Source: Pseudomonas sp. BN411 | GTDB taxonomy: Bacteria; Pseudomonadota; Gammaproteobacteria; Pseudomonadales; Pseudomonadaceae | Length of the DNA stretch: 64,000 nt | Reading direction: 5' to 3' | Assembly (NCBI RefSeq): GCF_029871235.1 | Contig: NZ_SSOM01000082.1 | Location: 1 to 64,000 of the forward strand | Shown here: positions 16,838-26,020 of the stretch, in pieces | Numbering within the stretch: position 1 is the first letter of the stretch | Layout: every line of letters begins with the position of its first letter | Notes under the pieces: model-generated | Told to the model about the DNA's origin: nothing | The model's database searches: none | What the model saw: only the letters and a program-made list of their open reading frames with translations | Position numbers and translations under genes: made by a program

Positions 16838-17884
16838 ATGAACAATAAAAATGAAATTCTTTTGCTTTCTGTCGATGATATCCGTCAATTGGGAAGCCTT
16901 GCGTTTCAAGGGCTTGGTCTTACGGCGTTGAATGCCGAGCAAGTTGCAAACGTATTAGTGATGGCCGATCTATTCGGACTGACTACTCATGGTTTGAGTC
17001 GCGTCGAATCTTATGGTGAGCGACTTGAATCAGGCGGTATCAGCGCTTCGGCAGTACCCAAGGTGAAAGCGCTTGCACCGGCTATTGCTCAAGTTGACGG
17101 TCAGAACGCTGTCGGCCCGTTGGTGGGCATGGCCGCGCTTGAAGCTGGTATGAGCCTCGCAAAGCAGTACGGAATCGGCTTGGTACTTGCCAAAGGAAGC
17201 AACCACTTCGGGCCGATTTCTCCGTACTCTTACATCGCTGCCGAACAAGGTTTTGCCAGCATTATTGGCAGCAACGCGACTACCACAATTGCACCCACGG
17301 GGGGCAGTGACGCGCGGCTAGGTAATAGTCCTCTCGGGTTCGGCATTCCACACCCAAGTGGAGAGCATTTCATGCTGGATATGGCGATGAGCGTGGTGGC
17401 CCGTGCGAAGATCCGAAATGCGCTCAAACGCCAAGAAAACATCCCCGACACTTGGGCGACAGACGCGCATGGCAAACCTACCGTTGATCCCCGCGCAGCG
17501 CTGGACGGTTTTCTGCTTCCCATTGGCGGCCACAAGGGCTACGGCTTGGCATTGATGGTGGATCTGTTCGCGGGTTTACTGTCCGATGCGGCGTACCTCA
17601 CTCATGTGAAGTCTTGGGTCGACGCCCCGGATGAACCACAAAACCTGGGCCATTTTTTCATCATTATCGATACCACACGCCTAGGATCGACGAGTTGGCT
17701 TAAGGATCGGATGACTGATTTTGCCTCTATCCTGCATGCGAGCCCGCCCGTAGATAGCAATTCGCCGATCATCGTGCCTGGTGAGATTGAATTGAAAAAG
17801 ATGCAGCGGTACTTGCGCGACGGTGTACCTGTGGATCAAGCAACCAAGGTACTTCTTGACCGCTATGCAAGCCGGACGGCCTAA
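16838..17884 (+). CDS. Ldh2/malate-lactate dehydrogenase family oxidoreductase
   Basis: 348 residues of the NAD(P)-dependent Ldh2/MDG2 family (malate, lactate, ureidoglycolate, 2,3-diketogulonate and related 2-hydroxyacid dehydrogenases), a fold distinct from Rossmann LDH. Typical motifs are DLFGLTTHGLSRVESYGERLESG, GSNHFGPISPYSYIA (active-site His), GSDARLGNSPLGFGIPHP and GHKGYGLALMVDLFAGLLS. GGAGTGAG lies upstream of the ATG at 16838. The gene opens a run of codirectional genes (binding-protein-like protein, CitMHS transporter, TerC protein), with an 11-bp gap to the next. It probably oxidises a 2-hydroxy acid brought in by the CitMHS carrier, but the substrate is unproven. Confidence 0.88.
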   Translation: MNNKNEILLLSVDDIRQLGSLAFQGLGLTALNAEQVANVLVMADLFGLTTHGLSRVESYGERLESGGISASAVPKVKALAPAIAQVDGQNAVGPLVGMAALEAGMSLAKQYGIGLVLAKGSNHFGPISPYSYIAAEQGFASIIGSNATTTIAPTGGSDARLGNSPLGFGIPHPSGEHFMLDMAMSVVARAKIRNALKRQENIPDTWATDAHGKPTVDPRAALDGFLLPIGGHKGYGLALMVDLFAGLLSDAAYLTHVKSWVDAPDEPQNLGHFFIIIDTTRLGSTSWLKDRMTDFASILHASPPVDSNSPIIVPGEIELKKMQRYLRDGVPVDQATKVLLDRYASRTA

Positions 17885-17895
17885 GGGATCTCGAC

Positions 17896-18624
17896 ATGAA
17901 ACTAATCAATCCAGAACTAGCAGCCGTAATAGCCCCCACCGGTAAACTCCGTGCGTCGATCAACGTAGGAAACCCGATCCTTGCTCGGCTTGATGAGAAA
18001 GGCAATGCGGTTGGTGTTTCCGTTGATCTGGCAACTGCTTTCGCTAGGGAGACAGGCTTACCGTTGGAGCTTTGCGTGTTCAAAAGCGCCGGGGAATCGG
18101 TCGCTGCTGTATCAGCCGGCAAGGCAGACTTTGGTTTTTTCGCAATTGACCCTGTACGAGGTGAGCAACTGGCGTTTACCGAACCCTACGTGCTGATCGA
18201 GGGCTGCTACCTAGTACGTGTCGATTCACCACTGACAGACAACTTTCAGGTTGATCGTCCCCATACCCAGGTAGTTGTCGGTACAGGGAGCGCCTACGAT
18301 CTGCACCTGACCCGTGAATTAAAGGCAGCGACGATTGTTCGTTCACCTACCTCCCCGACTGTCGTCGATGTATTCCTCGCTGAAAATGCCGATGTGGCTG
18401 CTGGTGTAAAGCAACAACTGGAATTCGATGCAGAGCGTTTTTCGGGCTTGCGATTGTTGCCAGGTCGCTTCATGGAAATCCGCCAAGCCATGGGGATTCC
18501 TCACACGTATGGAGAGGAAGCGGCTAACTTGTTAAGGCAATTCGTTGAGTGGGCGAAGGCCAGCGGGTTCGTGGGAGAAGCTTTAGAACACCACGGCATC
18601 GTCGGTGCCACCGTCGCAGGCTGA
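17896..18624 (+). CDS. Solute-binding-protein family 3-like protein without signal peptide
   Basis: 242 residues with the fold signature of bacterial extracellular solute-binding protein family 3: KLRASINVGNPILARLDEKG, GVSVDLATAFARETGLPLEL, AGKADFGFFAIDPVRGEQLAFTEPYV. It begins MKLINPELAAVIAPTG and has no signal peptide or lipobox, so it should stay in the cytoplasm. No ABC permease or ATPase is nearby. Cytoplasmic members of this fold can be enzymes or sensors (cyclohexadienyl dehydratase is an enzymatic relative). AAGGGA precedes the start, 11 bp after the dehydrogenase stop, so both are in one operon. It may be an enzyme or binding partner in the same pathway. Confidence 0.78.
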   Translation: MKLINPELAAVIAPTGKLRASINVGNPILARLDEKGNAVGVSVDLATAFARETGLPLELCVFKSAGESVAAVSAGKADFGFFAIDPVRGEQLAFTEPYVLIEGCYLVRVDSPLTDNFQVDRPHTQVVVGTGSAYDLHLTRELKAATIVRSPTSPTVVDVFLAENADVAAGVKQQLEFDAERFSGLRLLPGRFMEIRQAMGIPHTYGEEAANLLRQFVEWAKASGFVGEALEHHGIVGATVAG

Positions 18625-18729
18625 AAGCGTCGACTTCAAAAAAGTCAAAGCCGTCTGTGGGGACGCTGCCTTTTAGCGCGTCGCCCGCAGGCCAGCTGCT
18701 AATTCATTATAAAAACAAGAGTATCTAAC

Positions 18730-20034
18730 ATGTTGGCATTTCTCGGATTGTCGATGGTCGTGGTATTTACCTACCTGATAATGGCGAAGCGGCTTTCTCC
18801 AATAGTTGCGTTGATCGTCGTGCCAGTAGTGTTTTCAATAATCGGCGGCTTTGCCCTTACCACTGACAAGATGATGCTCGACGGCATCAAGATGGTAGCG
18901 CCCTCCGCAGCGTTGTTGCTTTTCGCTATTCTCTTCTTCGGTGTGCTTTTTGATGCCGGACTCTTTGATCCGATGATCAAATTTATCTTGAAGAAAGTGA
19001 ATGGCGATCCGGTAAAGATCGCCGTTGGCACAGCAATTCTGTCGTTGACCGTCGCGCTGGATGGCGATGGCACAACGACCTACATGATCACTTGTGCGGC
19101 AATGTTGCCCCTCTACAAACGCATCGGCCTTAACCCAATGATCCTTGCGAGCATTTGCGTACTGTCGCTCAGCGTGATGGGCGGGATGACGCCTTGGGGC
19201 GGCCCGGCAACTCGGGTGATAGCAGCTCTTGGTCTGGATGCGGGGGAGTTCTTCATCCCGCTACTCCCGACGATGGCCGTGGGTGCGTTGGGTGTGCTGT
19301 GCACGGCGTTTTTGCTGGGGCGGCGCGAGCGAAAAATTATTGGGAATGTGACCCTGACCAGCGGTGGTGATGATTGCTACATCGAATCAATCGTGGGTCA
19401 TAGCGTGAACAAGAACCCCAAGATGGTGATCCCCAACTTGGTACTGGTTCTGTTGGTAATGGTGTGTCTGGTTACAGGGCTCCTGCATTCCGTGATCAGC
19501 TTCATGCTCGGGTTCATTATTGCCTTGTCGATGAATTACCCTCAATTGAACTTGCAGAAGGAGCGGATGCTCGCTCATGCGGGCAGCGCCATGGTAGTAG
19601 TGCTCTTGGTTTTTGCTGCTGGCATATTTGCTGGGATATTTTCGGGCACGAAGATGGTAGACGCGATTGCGCAGCTACTTGTGGATGTCATTCCACCTTC
19701 TTGGGGGCATCTGTTCCCGCTGGTGGTTGCGATCACCAGCATGCCTCTGACTTTTCTATTATCCAACGATGCTTATTATTTTGGTGTCGTACCGATACTT
19801 GCCAATGCTGCCACCGCATACGGAATCGACCCTATTGAGATTGCTCGGGCTTCGGTGCTCGGTCAGCCAGTTCACCAAATCAGCCCGCTGGTGGCCTCCA
19901 CATTGCTACTGGTAGGCATGATTGACCGGGATCTCGGTGACTTCCAAAAAAGCACGATCAAATGGGCGGTATTACTGTCGCTGCTGATGACCTGTGTGTC
20001 ATTGCTTACAGGAGCAATCACGCTGTTTACGTGA
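18730..20034 (+). CDS. CitMHS-family citrate/divalent-metal symporter
   Basis: 434 residues, about 12 hydrophobic segments. Family features are LAFLGLSMVVVFTYLIMAKRLSP at the start, LDGDGTTTYMITCAAMLPLYKR (~100-122), GGMTPWGGPATRV and a C-terminal FLLSNDAYYFGVVPILA. CitMHS carriers (Bacillus CitM/CitH) import citrate complexed with Mg2+ or other divalent ions with protons; related proteins carry other tricarboxylates. The gene is 105 bp after the binding-protein-like gene. Together with the Ldh2-type enzyme it suggests use of a hydroxylated or tricarboxylic acid. Confidence 0.88.
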   Translation: MLAFLGLSMVVVFTYLIMAKRLSPIVALIVVPVVFSIIGGFALTTDKMMLDGIKMVAPSAALLLFAILFFGVLFDAGLFDPMIKFILKKVNGDPVKIAVGTAILSLTVALDGDGTTTYMITCAAMLPLYKRIGLNPMILASICVLSLSVMGGMTPWGGPATRVIAALGLDAGEFFIPLLPTMAVGALGVLCTAFLLGRRERKIIGNVTLTSGGDDCYIESIVGHSVNKNPKMVIPNLVLVLLVMVCLVTGLLHSVISFMLGFIIALSMNYPQLNLQKERMLAHAGSAMVVVLLVFAAGIFAGIFSGTKMVDAIAQLLVDVIPPSWGHLFPLVVAITSMPLTFLLSNDAYYFGVVPILANAATAYGIDPIEIARASVLGQPVHQISPLVASTLLLVGMIDRDLGDFQKSTIKWAVLLSLLMTCVSLLTGAITLFT

Positions 20035-20168
20035 CACTAATCAGAAGCATGGAACCAGGCTTGAGTGGGCGCATCAATTACGCCAGTAGTTCTTTTGCAG
20101 CGAATGGCCTGACGATTAAATACAGCAACCAGTTTTACATGGTTTTTCGCACGGCCTGACGGGCTGAT

Positions 20169-20906
20169 GTGCAGATGCTTGGAGTGCTTATCTTGATCGA
20201 GTTTGTAAACTCGCCAACCTTTTGGTTGGCAGTGGCGCAAATCATCGCCATCGACATTTTGCTCGGAGGCGATAACGCAGTGGTTATTGCATTGGCGTGC
20301 CGTAAGTTACCAGAGGCTCAGCGTAATCGCGCCATTATCGGTGGTGCACTGGGCGCGATAGTGCTTCGCATCGTGATGATTTTCTTTGCACTGCAATTGT
20401 TGGAGTTGCCCTACCTCAAGCTCATTGGAGCGGCGCTGCTGTTGTGGATTGCTACCAAGATGCTGATTCCAGAAAAGGAGGATGCGCATGACAACCCTGC
20501 TGCCAGCCCACGGCTGTGGGGAGCAATCAAAACGATTATTGTCGCTGACGCCGTCATGAGCCTGGATAACGTTGTTGCGGTCGCGGGAGCCTCCAACGGA
20601 AGCCTAGAACTGGTGATTTTTGGCATCGCCATCAGCATCCCAATCATCATCTGGGGCAGCAAGCTGGTACTTCACTTTATGGATCGATTTCCATTGGTCA
20701 TCACTCTCGGAGCGGCGTTGCTGGGTTGGATCGCCGGCAGCATGGCTATCGGTGACATAAGCCTACCAAGTCTTCCATCTTGGTCGCATTACGCAGCTGG
20801 GTGTGCCGGGGCGGTATCGGTCTTGATCGTGGGAATGCTGGTGAAGAGCCGCCAGCAGACTGATTGTCAGTCGCCTCCAAATTCTGAAAGAGGTGAGCAG
20901 TTATGA
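20169..20906 (+). CDS. TerC-family integral membrane protein (YjbE-like)
   Basis: A TerC/YjbE-type protein with about seven transmembrane helices: IIAIDILLGGDNAVVIALACRKLP near the start and ADAVMSLDNVVAVAGASNGS in the middle, each with the conserved acidic DN motif. Relatives export Mn2+ or metallate exported proteins. The longest start is GTG 20169; the family normally begins close to IEFVNSPTFW, so the TTG at 20193, with GGAG about 8 nt upstream, is a good alternative. Beside a metal-citrate symporter, it may relieve the metal load imported with citrate. An ATG overlapping its stop (20903) opens a decayed downstream gene. Confidence 0.82.
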   Translation: MQMLGVLILIEFVNSPTFWLAVAQIIAIDILLGGDNAVVIALACRKLPEAQRNRAIIGGALGAIVLRIVMIFFALQLLELPYLKLIGAALLLWIATKMLIPEKEDAHDNPAASPRLWGAIKTIIVADAVMSLDNVVAVAGASNGSLELVIFGIAISIPIIIWGSKLVLHFMDRFPLVITLGAALLGWIAGSMAIGDISLPSLPSWSHYAAGCAGAVSVLIVGMLVKSRQQTDCQSPPNSERGEQL

Positions 20907-21171
20907 GTTTCGATATTGCAGATGTGCGTGGAGATTTACTGCCTAAGCGAAGATTTAACATCCGGAACGTTGAGACGCAGAATCTCCTTCTATCCGGCCC
21001 TACCAGGAATTTTTAGCCCGAATACGGCGGGTCACTCACCGCGCTAATGAAACGGTGGTTAAAGCCTATGTGGACGAGGTATTAGCCCCCTGTTTGGCTA
21101 GTACGCTTGTCAGCATGTGCTGTGAATACTGCGAAATCCACTTAAAGCAGGTAAGCGAATTAACCGCCTAG
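20903..21171 (+). pseudogene. Remnant of a gene once coupled to terC-type gene
   Basis: An ATG with AGGTGAG upstream overlaps the TerC stop codon (ATGA), the normal arrangement for translational coupling. The frame (MSFDIADVRGDLLPKRRFNI..) stops at 21014-21016 after 37 codons. Another frame then reads YQEFLARIRRVTHR, ETVVKAYVDEVLAP and on to a stop at 21169-21171 with coding-like composition. A frameshifted or internally deleted gene is likely; I do not recognise the family. Confidence 0.4.
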
Positions 21172-21441
21172 GCCGACAGAAACAATATTAAGTAGGGGGT
21201 ATTGCAATAGTAATTGTTTATATATGCGATTGGTGGTTTTGGGTCTTGCATTGCGCGCTGCTACATCGAAGTAGGGGTAGATATCATCAGTGCCACGATC
21301 TCAATATAAGGCTCGCACATTAATACGGCTCGCATCGAAGTATTTTAAAAAGCTAAATTTCAGTCCTTCATGTGTGTCGCATGGATATATGGATTTTTTT
21401 GTGCTTGTTGCTCGAACAAGAAAAGCGGAGCGTTATAAGTC
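21172..21441 (+). other. Upstream region of second oprD-type gene
   Basis: An AT-rich 270-bp stretch with no gene. It probably contains the original promoter of the porin gene that follows. Confidence 0.4.
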
Positions 21442-22746
21442 AGCATTAAGAGGATTGCTGCAGCTTAAGTATTTATCAGTTTTGCCCTGAGTACCCAGGC
21501 GCATGCTTAATTTCTAAGTGATAGCAAAGCCACCTTGAGAATGAGAAGCTTCTACTTCAATAACGACAGCCGTGATGGCACTGCGGCGCCTTCGAAAATC
21601 GAAGAGTGGGCTCAGGTTTTTACGCTGGATTACAAGTCCGGTTATACCGATGGGCTCGTTGGCTTTGGTATTGATACCCTTTGGTTAATGGGCGTAACCC
21701 TGGACAGCGGTAAAGGTCAGCACGTTGGCCGCACCATGAATCCTTCAAAGAGTGACAATCATGCAGTCGATGAGTGGAGTCGGTTGGGGCTGACTGGTAA
21801 GGCGAAAATATCGAAGACCGAATTGCGCTACGGCGCGCTGATTCCGAATCTTCCGATTTTTGTCGCTAACGATGGGCGTGTGCTGCCACAGACGTTCCAA
21901 GCCGGTCAAATCACATCGAGCGAGTTCAAATATCTGACCCTGATTGGTGGACGAATCGAACCTGCAACAGGTCGCGGTTCAACTGATCAGACGGGGCTGG
22001 CCGCTGTAGGCGGAACACGTGAAAGCAACCAGTTTGACTTCAACGGGGGCGACTGGAAAGTCACCAAGGGTCTGGCGGCGCAGTACTACTATGCCCATCT
22101 CGAGAACTACTATACCCAACAGTTTTTCGGACTGATTCACACGCGTGCGTTCTCGGATAACCAATCCCTGAAAACCGACCTGCGATACTTCAAAACTGAC
22201 TCGTCAGGTGAGAATAGTTCCGGCACCTCTGGCTACAGAATCAGTGGCTTCACTGAAAATGGCGATGGGGAGATCGATAATCGCACCTGGAGTGCCGCAC
22301 TGATTTACACCATGGGTGGGCACGCTGTTACGGCGGGATATCAAAGCGTTTCGGATGGCAGCAATTTTACTCAACTCAATCAGGGGAGCTTGGCAGACAA
22401 AGGCGCTGGTGGCTCAAGTCTGTATCTCAATACAGATCGTATGATCAAGAACTTCACTCGAGCAGTGGAACGCACAGCATTCGGTCAGTACGCGTATGAT
22501 TTTGCCGACATGGGTGTCCCTGGCCTGAAAGCCTCGCTTATTTATGTCTCCGGGGACAATATCAAGACCAAATCCGGCGACAATCAGAAAGAATGGGAAA
22601 GGGATACCAGTCTGGAATACGTCCTTCAGTCGGGAGCGCTCAAAGGTGTTGGCTTCGGCTGGCGTAATGGTAAATCCAATACCGAAGCCGCTCGTGATCA
22701 AGATCAGAACCGGGTGTTTGTAAACTACAGCATCTCACTTCTCTAA
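21442..22746 (+). pseudogene. OprD-family porin with stop codons in the signal peptide
   Basis: The frame from 21535 to 22746 encodes an almost complete mature OprD porin: LRMRSFYFNNDSRDG at the start, SKIEEWAQVFTLDYKSGYTDG, ANDGRVLPQTFQAGQITSSEF, and a terminal strand VFVNYSISLL. In the same frame upstream, 21445-21507 reads IKRIAAA-stop-VFISFALSTQAHA and, after a second TAA at 21508-21510, FLSDSKATLRMRS. That is a signal peptide with an A-H-A cleavage site, broken by TAA at 21466-21468 and again at the cleavage junction. No good start codon remains upstream. Initiation at the TTG at 21535 or the ATG at 21541 would give a porin that cannot reach the outer membrane. It sits before the acetolactate-synthase-type gene, whose substrate it may once have admitted. 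Confidence 0.75.
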
Positions 22747-22816
22747 CAAGCGTCACACGTGGCTATTCGGACATGTAGGGCGATTATCGTCCTCTTTACT
22801 TCAAGGTATGTAGAAA

Positions 22817-24460
22817 ATGGCAAAGGCGGCGGACATCGTTGTTCAGTGTTTGGAAAGTGAAGGCGTCGAGTATGTTTTCGGTATCCCAGGCGAAGAGAAT
22901 CTTGATCTTCTCGAATCGCTTCGACGTTCCAAAATCAAGCTGGTGCTAACTCGGCATGAGCAATCAGCAGGCTTCATGGCAGCGACCTATGGGCGACTGA
23001 CTGGCAAAACCGGCGTTAGCCTTTCGACCCTCGGCCCCGGCGCAACGAACCTGGTTACCGCAGGCGCCTATGCCTACCTTGGCGGCATGCCGATGCTGAT
23101 GATCACAGGCCAGAAGCCGATCAAGAAGTCCAAACAGGGCCGGTTCCAGATTCTGGATGTGGTCGGCATGATGCAACCGCTGACAAAATACACCCATCAG
23201 TTGGCCTCGGCGGACAACATACCGTCCCGAATGCGCGAAGCTTTCCGCTTGGCGGAGGAAGAGAAGCCTGGTGCCGTGCATCTTGAACTGCCTGAAGACA
23301 TTGCCGCCGAGCAAACTGACAGCCTGCCGATACCACCAAGCCTGCATCGTCGCCCGCTCGCTGAGCACAAGGCCATTGAGGCCGCTGTCGAAAAATTGCA
23401 GTTAGCTCGTAGCCCGATCCTGGTAATTGGCGCCGGCGCAAACCGCAAGATGACTGCCAAGGTACTCAGGCAGCTGATCGACAAGACCGGCATCCCGTTT
23501 GTTACCACACAGATGGGTAAAGGGGTTGTTGACGAGCGTCACCCTCGCTTCCTTGGCAATGCTGCTTTGTCGTCCGGCGACTTCGTACACCGTGCGGTTG
23601 AAGCGGCAGACCTGATCGTGAACGTTGGCCACGACGTCATCGAGAAGCCGCCCTTCTTCATGGTTCGCGGTGGTACTGAAGTCATTCACATCAACTTCCG
23701 CTCTGCCGAAGTAGACCCGGTCTACTTCCCTCAGGTCGAAGTGATCGGCGACATCGCCAATGCTATTTGGCAGATCGGAGAAGCCCTTTCTGAAACCTCG
23801 CATTGGGATTTCACGCGAATGATGACGATCCGCGAGGCTAACGAGGTGCAGATTGTCGAAGGGGCTGACGACGACCGCTTCCCAATCTACCCACAGCGAC
23901 TGGTGGCCGACATCCGTCGCGTGCTGCCATCCGAGAGTATCGTTGCGTTGGATAACGGTATCTACAAGATATGGTTTGCACGCAATTATAAAGCCTATAA
24001 GCCCAACACGGTGCTGCTCGATAATGCGCTTGCAACTATGGGGGCCGGTCTTCCATCGGCTATGGCCGCCCATCTTGTCTACCCTGATCGCCCTGTCATC
24101 TCGGTGTGTGGTGATGGCGGTTTCATGATGAATAGCCAAGAGCTGGAGACTGCGGTTCGCCTGAAGATGAACCTCACGGTGGTGATCTTGCGTGACGATG
24201 GCTACGGCATGATCCGCTGGAAGCAATCCAACATGGGGTTTGCTGACTACGGCCTGGACTACGGCAATCCGGACTTCGTGCAGTACGCAAAATCCTATGG
24301 TGCCGAGGGGCACCGCGTGGAAAGCGCTGAGGGGCTGCTTCCATTACTCGAAAAGTGCATCAACACTCCAGGTGTGCATGTAATCGACTGTCCTGTCGAT
24401 TACTCAGAAAATGATCGCATCCTTAACGTCGAACTTCGTGAGCGAAGCTTGTCGATCTGA
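22817..24460 (+). CDS. Acetolactate-synthase-type thiamine-diphosphate enzyme
   Basis: 547 residues with the three ThDP-enzyme domains. The pyrimidine-binding domain has GIPGEENLDLLESL and catalytic Glu48 in LTRHEQSAGFMAA; the central domain has ILVIGAGANRK; the diphosphate-binding domain has CGDGGFMMNSQELETAV with DDGYGMIRWKQ. The Glu rules out glyoxylate carboligase, which has Val there. The lone catalytic subunit without a nearby small regulatory subunit fits a catabolic acetolactate synthase (two pyruvate to 2-acetolactate), though other 2-oxoacid ligases remain possible. An AAGGT upstream serves as ribosome-binding site. It lies 63 bp before the gabD-type gene and forms an operon with it. 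Confidence 0.85.
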   Translation: MAKAADIVVQCLESEGVEYVFGIPGEENLDLLESLRRSKIKLVLTRHEQSAGFMAATYGRLTGKTGVSLSTLGPGATNLVTAGAYAYLGGMPMLMITGQKPIKKSKQGRFQILDVVGMMQPLTKYTHQLASADNIPSRMREAFRLAEEEKPGAVHLELPEDIAAEQTDSLPIPPSLHRRPLAEHKAIEAAVEKLQLARSPILVIGAGANRKMTAKVLRQLIDKTGIPFVTTQMGKGVVDERHPRFLGNAALSSGDFVHRAVEAADLIVNVGHDVIEKPPFFMVRGGTEVIHINFRSAEVDPVYFPQVEVIGDIANAIWQIGEALSETSHWDFTRMMTIREANEVQIVEGADDDRFPIYPQRLVADIRRVLPSESIVALDNGIYKIWFARNYKAYKPNTVLLDNALATMGAGLPSAMAAHLVYPDRPVISVCGDGGFMMNSQELETAVRLKMNLTVVILRDDGYGMIRWKQSNMGFADYGLDYGNPDFVQYAKSYGAEGHRVESAEGLLPLLEKCINTPGVHVIDCPVDYSENDRILNVELRERSLSI

Positions 24461-24522
24461 CTTTCGTGAGCATCGGCCCATAGGTGGGCCGGGTGCTTTT
24501 TCACATGCACAGGAATCGCTCC

Positions 24523-25965
24523 ATGCAACTCAACGATACGCAACTCTTCCGCCAGCAAGCCTTCGTCAATGGCGCTTGGGTCGATGCGGACAATGGCCAG
24601 ACCATCAAGGTCAACAACCCGGCAACGGGTGAAATTCTGGGCTCCGTGCCGAAAATGGGCGCTGCCGAAACCCGCCGAGCGATCAAAGCTGCCGACAAGG
24701 CGCTGCCAGCCTGGCGCTCGCTGACCGCCAAAGAGCGTGCGGGCAAACTGCGTCGTTGGTTCGAACTGATGATCGAGAACCAGGGAGACCTGGCTCGCCT
24801 GATGACCCTGGAACAAGGCAAACCATTGGCCGAAGCGAAGGGTGAAATCGTTTACGCCGCTTCCTTCATCGAGTGGTTCGCCGAAGAAGCCAAGCGCATC
24901 TATGGTGACGTGATTCCCGGCCACCAGCCTGACAAGCGCCTGATCGTGATCAAGCAGCCAATCGGCGTGACCGCAGCCATCACCCCGTGGAACTTCCCTG
25001 CCGCGATGATCACGCGTAAAGCCGGCCCAGCCCTGGCTGCCGGTTGCACCATGGTGCTCAAGCCTGCTTCGCAAACCCCTTTCTCCGCCCTGGCCCTTGC
25101 TGAACTGGCGCAACGTGCCGGCATTCCAGCTGGTGTGTTCAGCGTTGTGACCGGCAGCGCCGGCGACATCGGCAGCGAGCTGACCAGCAACCCGATCGTG
25201 CGCAAACTGTCCTTTACCGGTTCGACCGAAATCGGTCGTCAGCTGATGGCCGAATGCTCCAAGGACATCAAGAAAGTGTCCCTGGAACTGGGCGGCAACG
25301 CGCCGTTTATTGTGTTCGACGATGCGGATCTGGATAAGGCCGTCGAAGGCGCGATCATTTCCAAGTACCGCAACAACGGCCAGACCTGCGTCTGCGCCAA
25401 CCGTCTCTACATTCAGGATTCGGTCTACGACGCGTTCGCCGAGAAGCTAAAAGTGGCTGTGGCGAAACTCAAGATCGGCAACGGTCTGGAAGACGGCACC
25501 ACCACTGGCCCGCTGATCGACGAAAAAGCCGTGGCCAAGGTGCAAGAGCACATCTCTGACGCCGTTTCCAAAGGGGCCACCGTGCTGTCCGGCGGCAAGT
25601 CCATCGAAGGCAACTTCTTCGAACCGACCATTCTGACCAACGTGCCGAACAATGCTGCCGTGGCCAAGGAAGAAACCTTCGGCCCATTGGCTCCGCTGTT
25701 TCGTTTCAAGTATGAGGCCGATGTGATCGCGATGTCCAATGACACCGAGTTCGGTCTGGCCTCGTACTTTTATGCTCGCGACCTGGGCCGCGTGTTCCGT
25801 GTGGCCGAAGCTCTGGAATACGGCATGGTAGGCATCAACACTGGTCTGATCTCCAACGAAGTCGCTCCATTCGGCGGTATTAAATCTTCGGGCTTGGGCC
25901 GTGAAGGCTCCAAGTACGGCATCGAAGATTACCTGGAAATCAAATATCTCTGTTTGAGCGTTTGA
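24523..25965 (+). CDS. gabD: Succinate-semialdehyde dehydrogenase (NADP+)
   Basis: 480 residues, the normal GabD length. It has FVNGAWVDADNGQTIKVNNPATGE, TPWNFPAAMITRK (154-166), the general base Glu255 in SLELGGNAPF and the catalytic Cys289 in NNGQTCVCANR, with the GabD-type CVC pair. It oxidises succinate semialdehyde to succinate, the last step of GABA breakdown, and often accepts glutarate semialdehyde. An open frame reaches 24484, but ATG 24523 has AGGA upstream and matches the family. No gabT is adjacent. Pairing with an acetolactate-synthase-type enzyme is unusual for GABA use and suggests another semialdehyde substrate. Confidence 0.9.
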   Translation: MQLNDTQLFRQQAFVNGAWVDADNGQTIKVNNPATGEILGSVPKMGAAETRRAIKAADKALPAWRSLTAKERAGKLRRWFELMIENQGDLARLMTLEQGKPLAEAKGEIVYAASFIEWFAEEAKRIYGDVIPGHQPDKRLIVIKQPIGVTAAITPWNFPAAMITRKAGPALAAGCTMVLKPASQTPFSALALAELAQRAGIPAGVFSVVTGSAGDIGSELTSNPIVRKLSFTGSTEIGRQLMAECSKDIKKVSLELGGNAPFIVFDDADLDKAVEGAIISKYRNNGQTCVCANRLYIQDSVYDAFAEKLKVAVAKLKIGNGLEDGTTTGPLIDEKAVAKVQEHISDAVSKGATVLSGGKSIEGNFFEPTILTNVPNNAAVAKEETFGPLAPLFRFKYEADVIAMSNDTEFGLASYFYARDLGRVFRVAEALEYGMVGINTGLISNEVAPFGGIKSSGLGREGSKYGIEDYLEIKYLCLSV

Positions 25966-26020
25966 CAAAAGGATCGTTGAACAAACTGTCTGATGGCAAG
26001 TTGGTAGGATATGTAATCCG

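Noticed and set aside
22817-24460. Glyoxylate carboligase instead of acetolactate synthase
   Set aside because: Glu48 in RHEQ is present, whereas glyoxylate carboligase has Val at this position.
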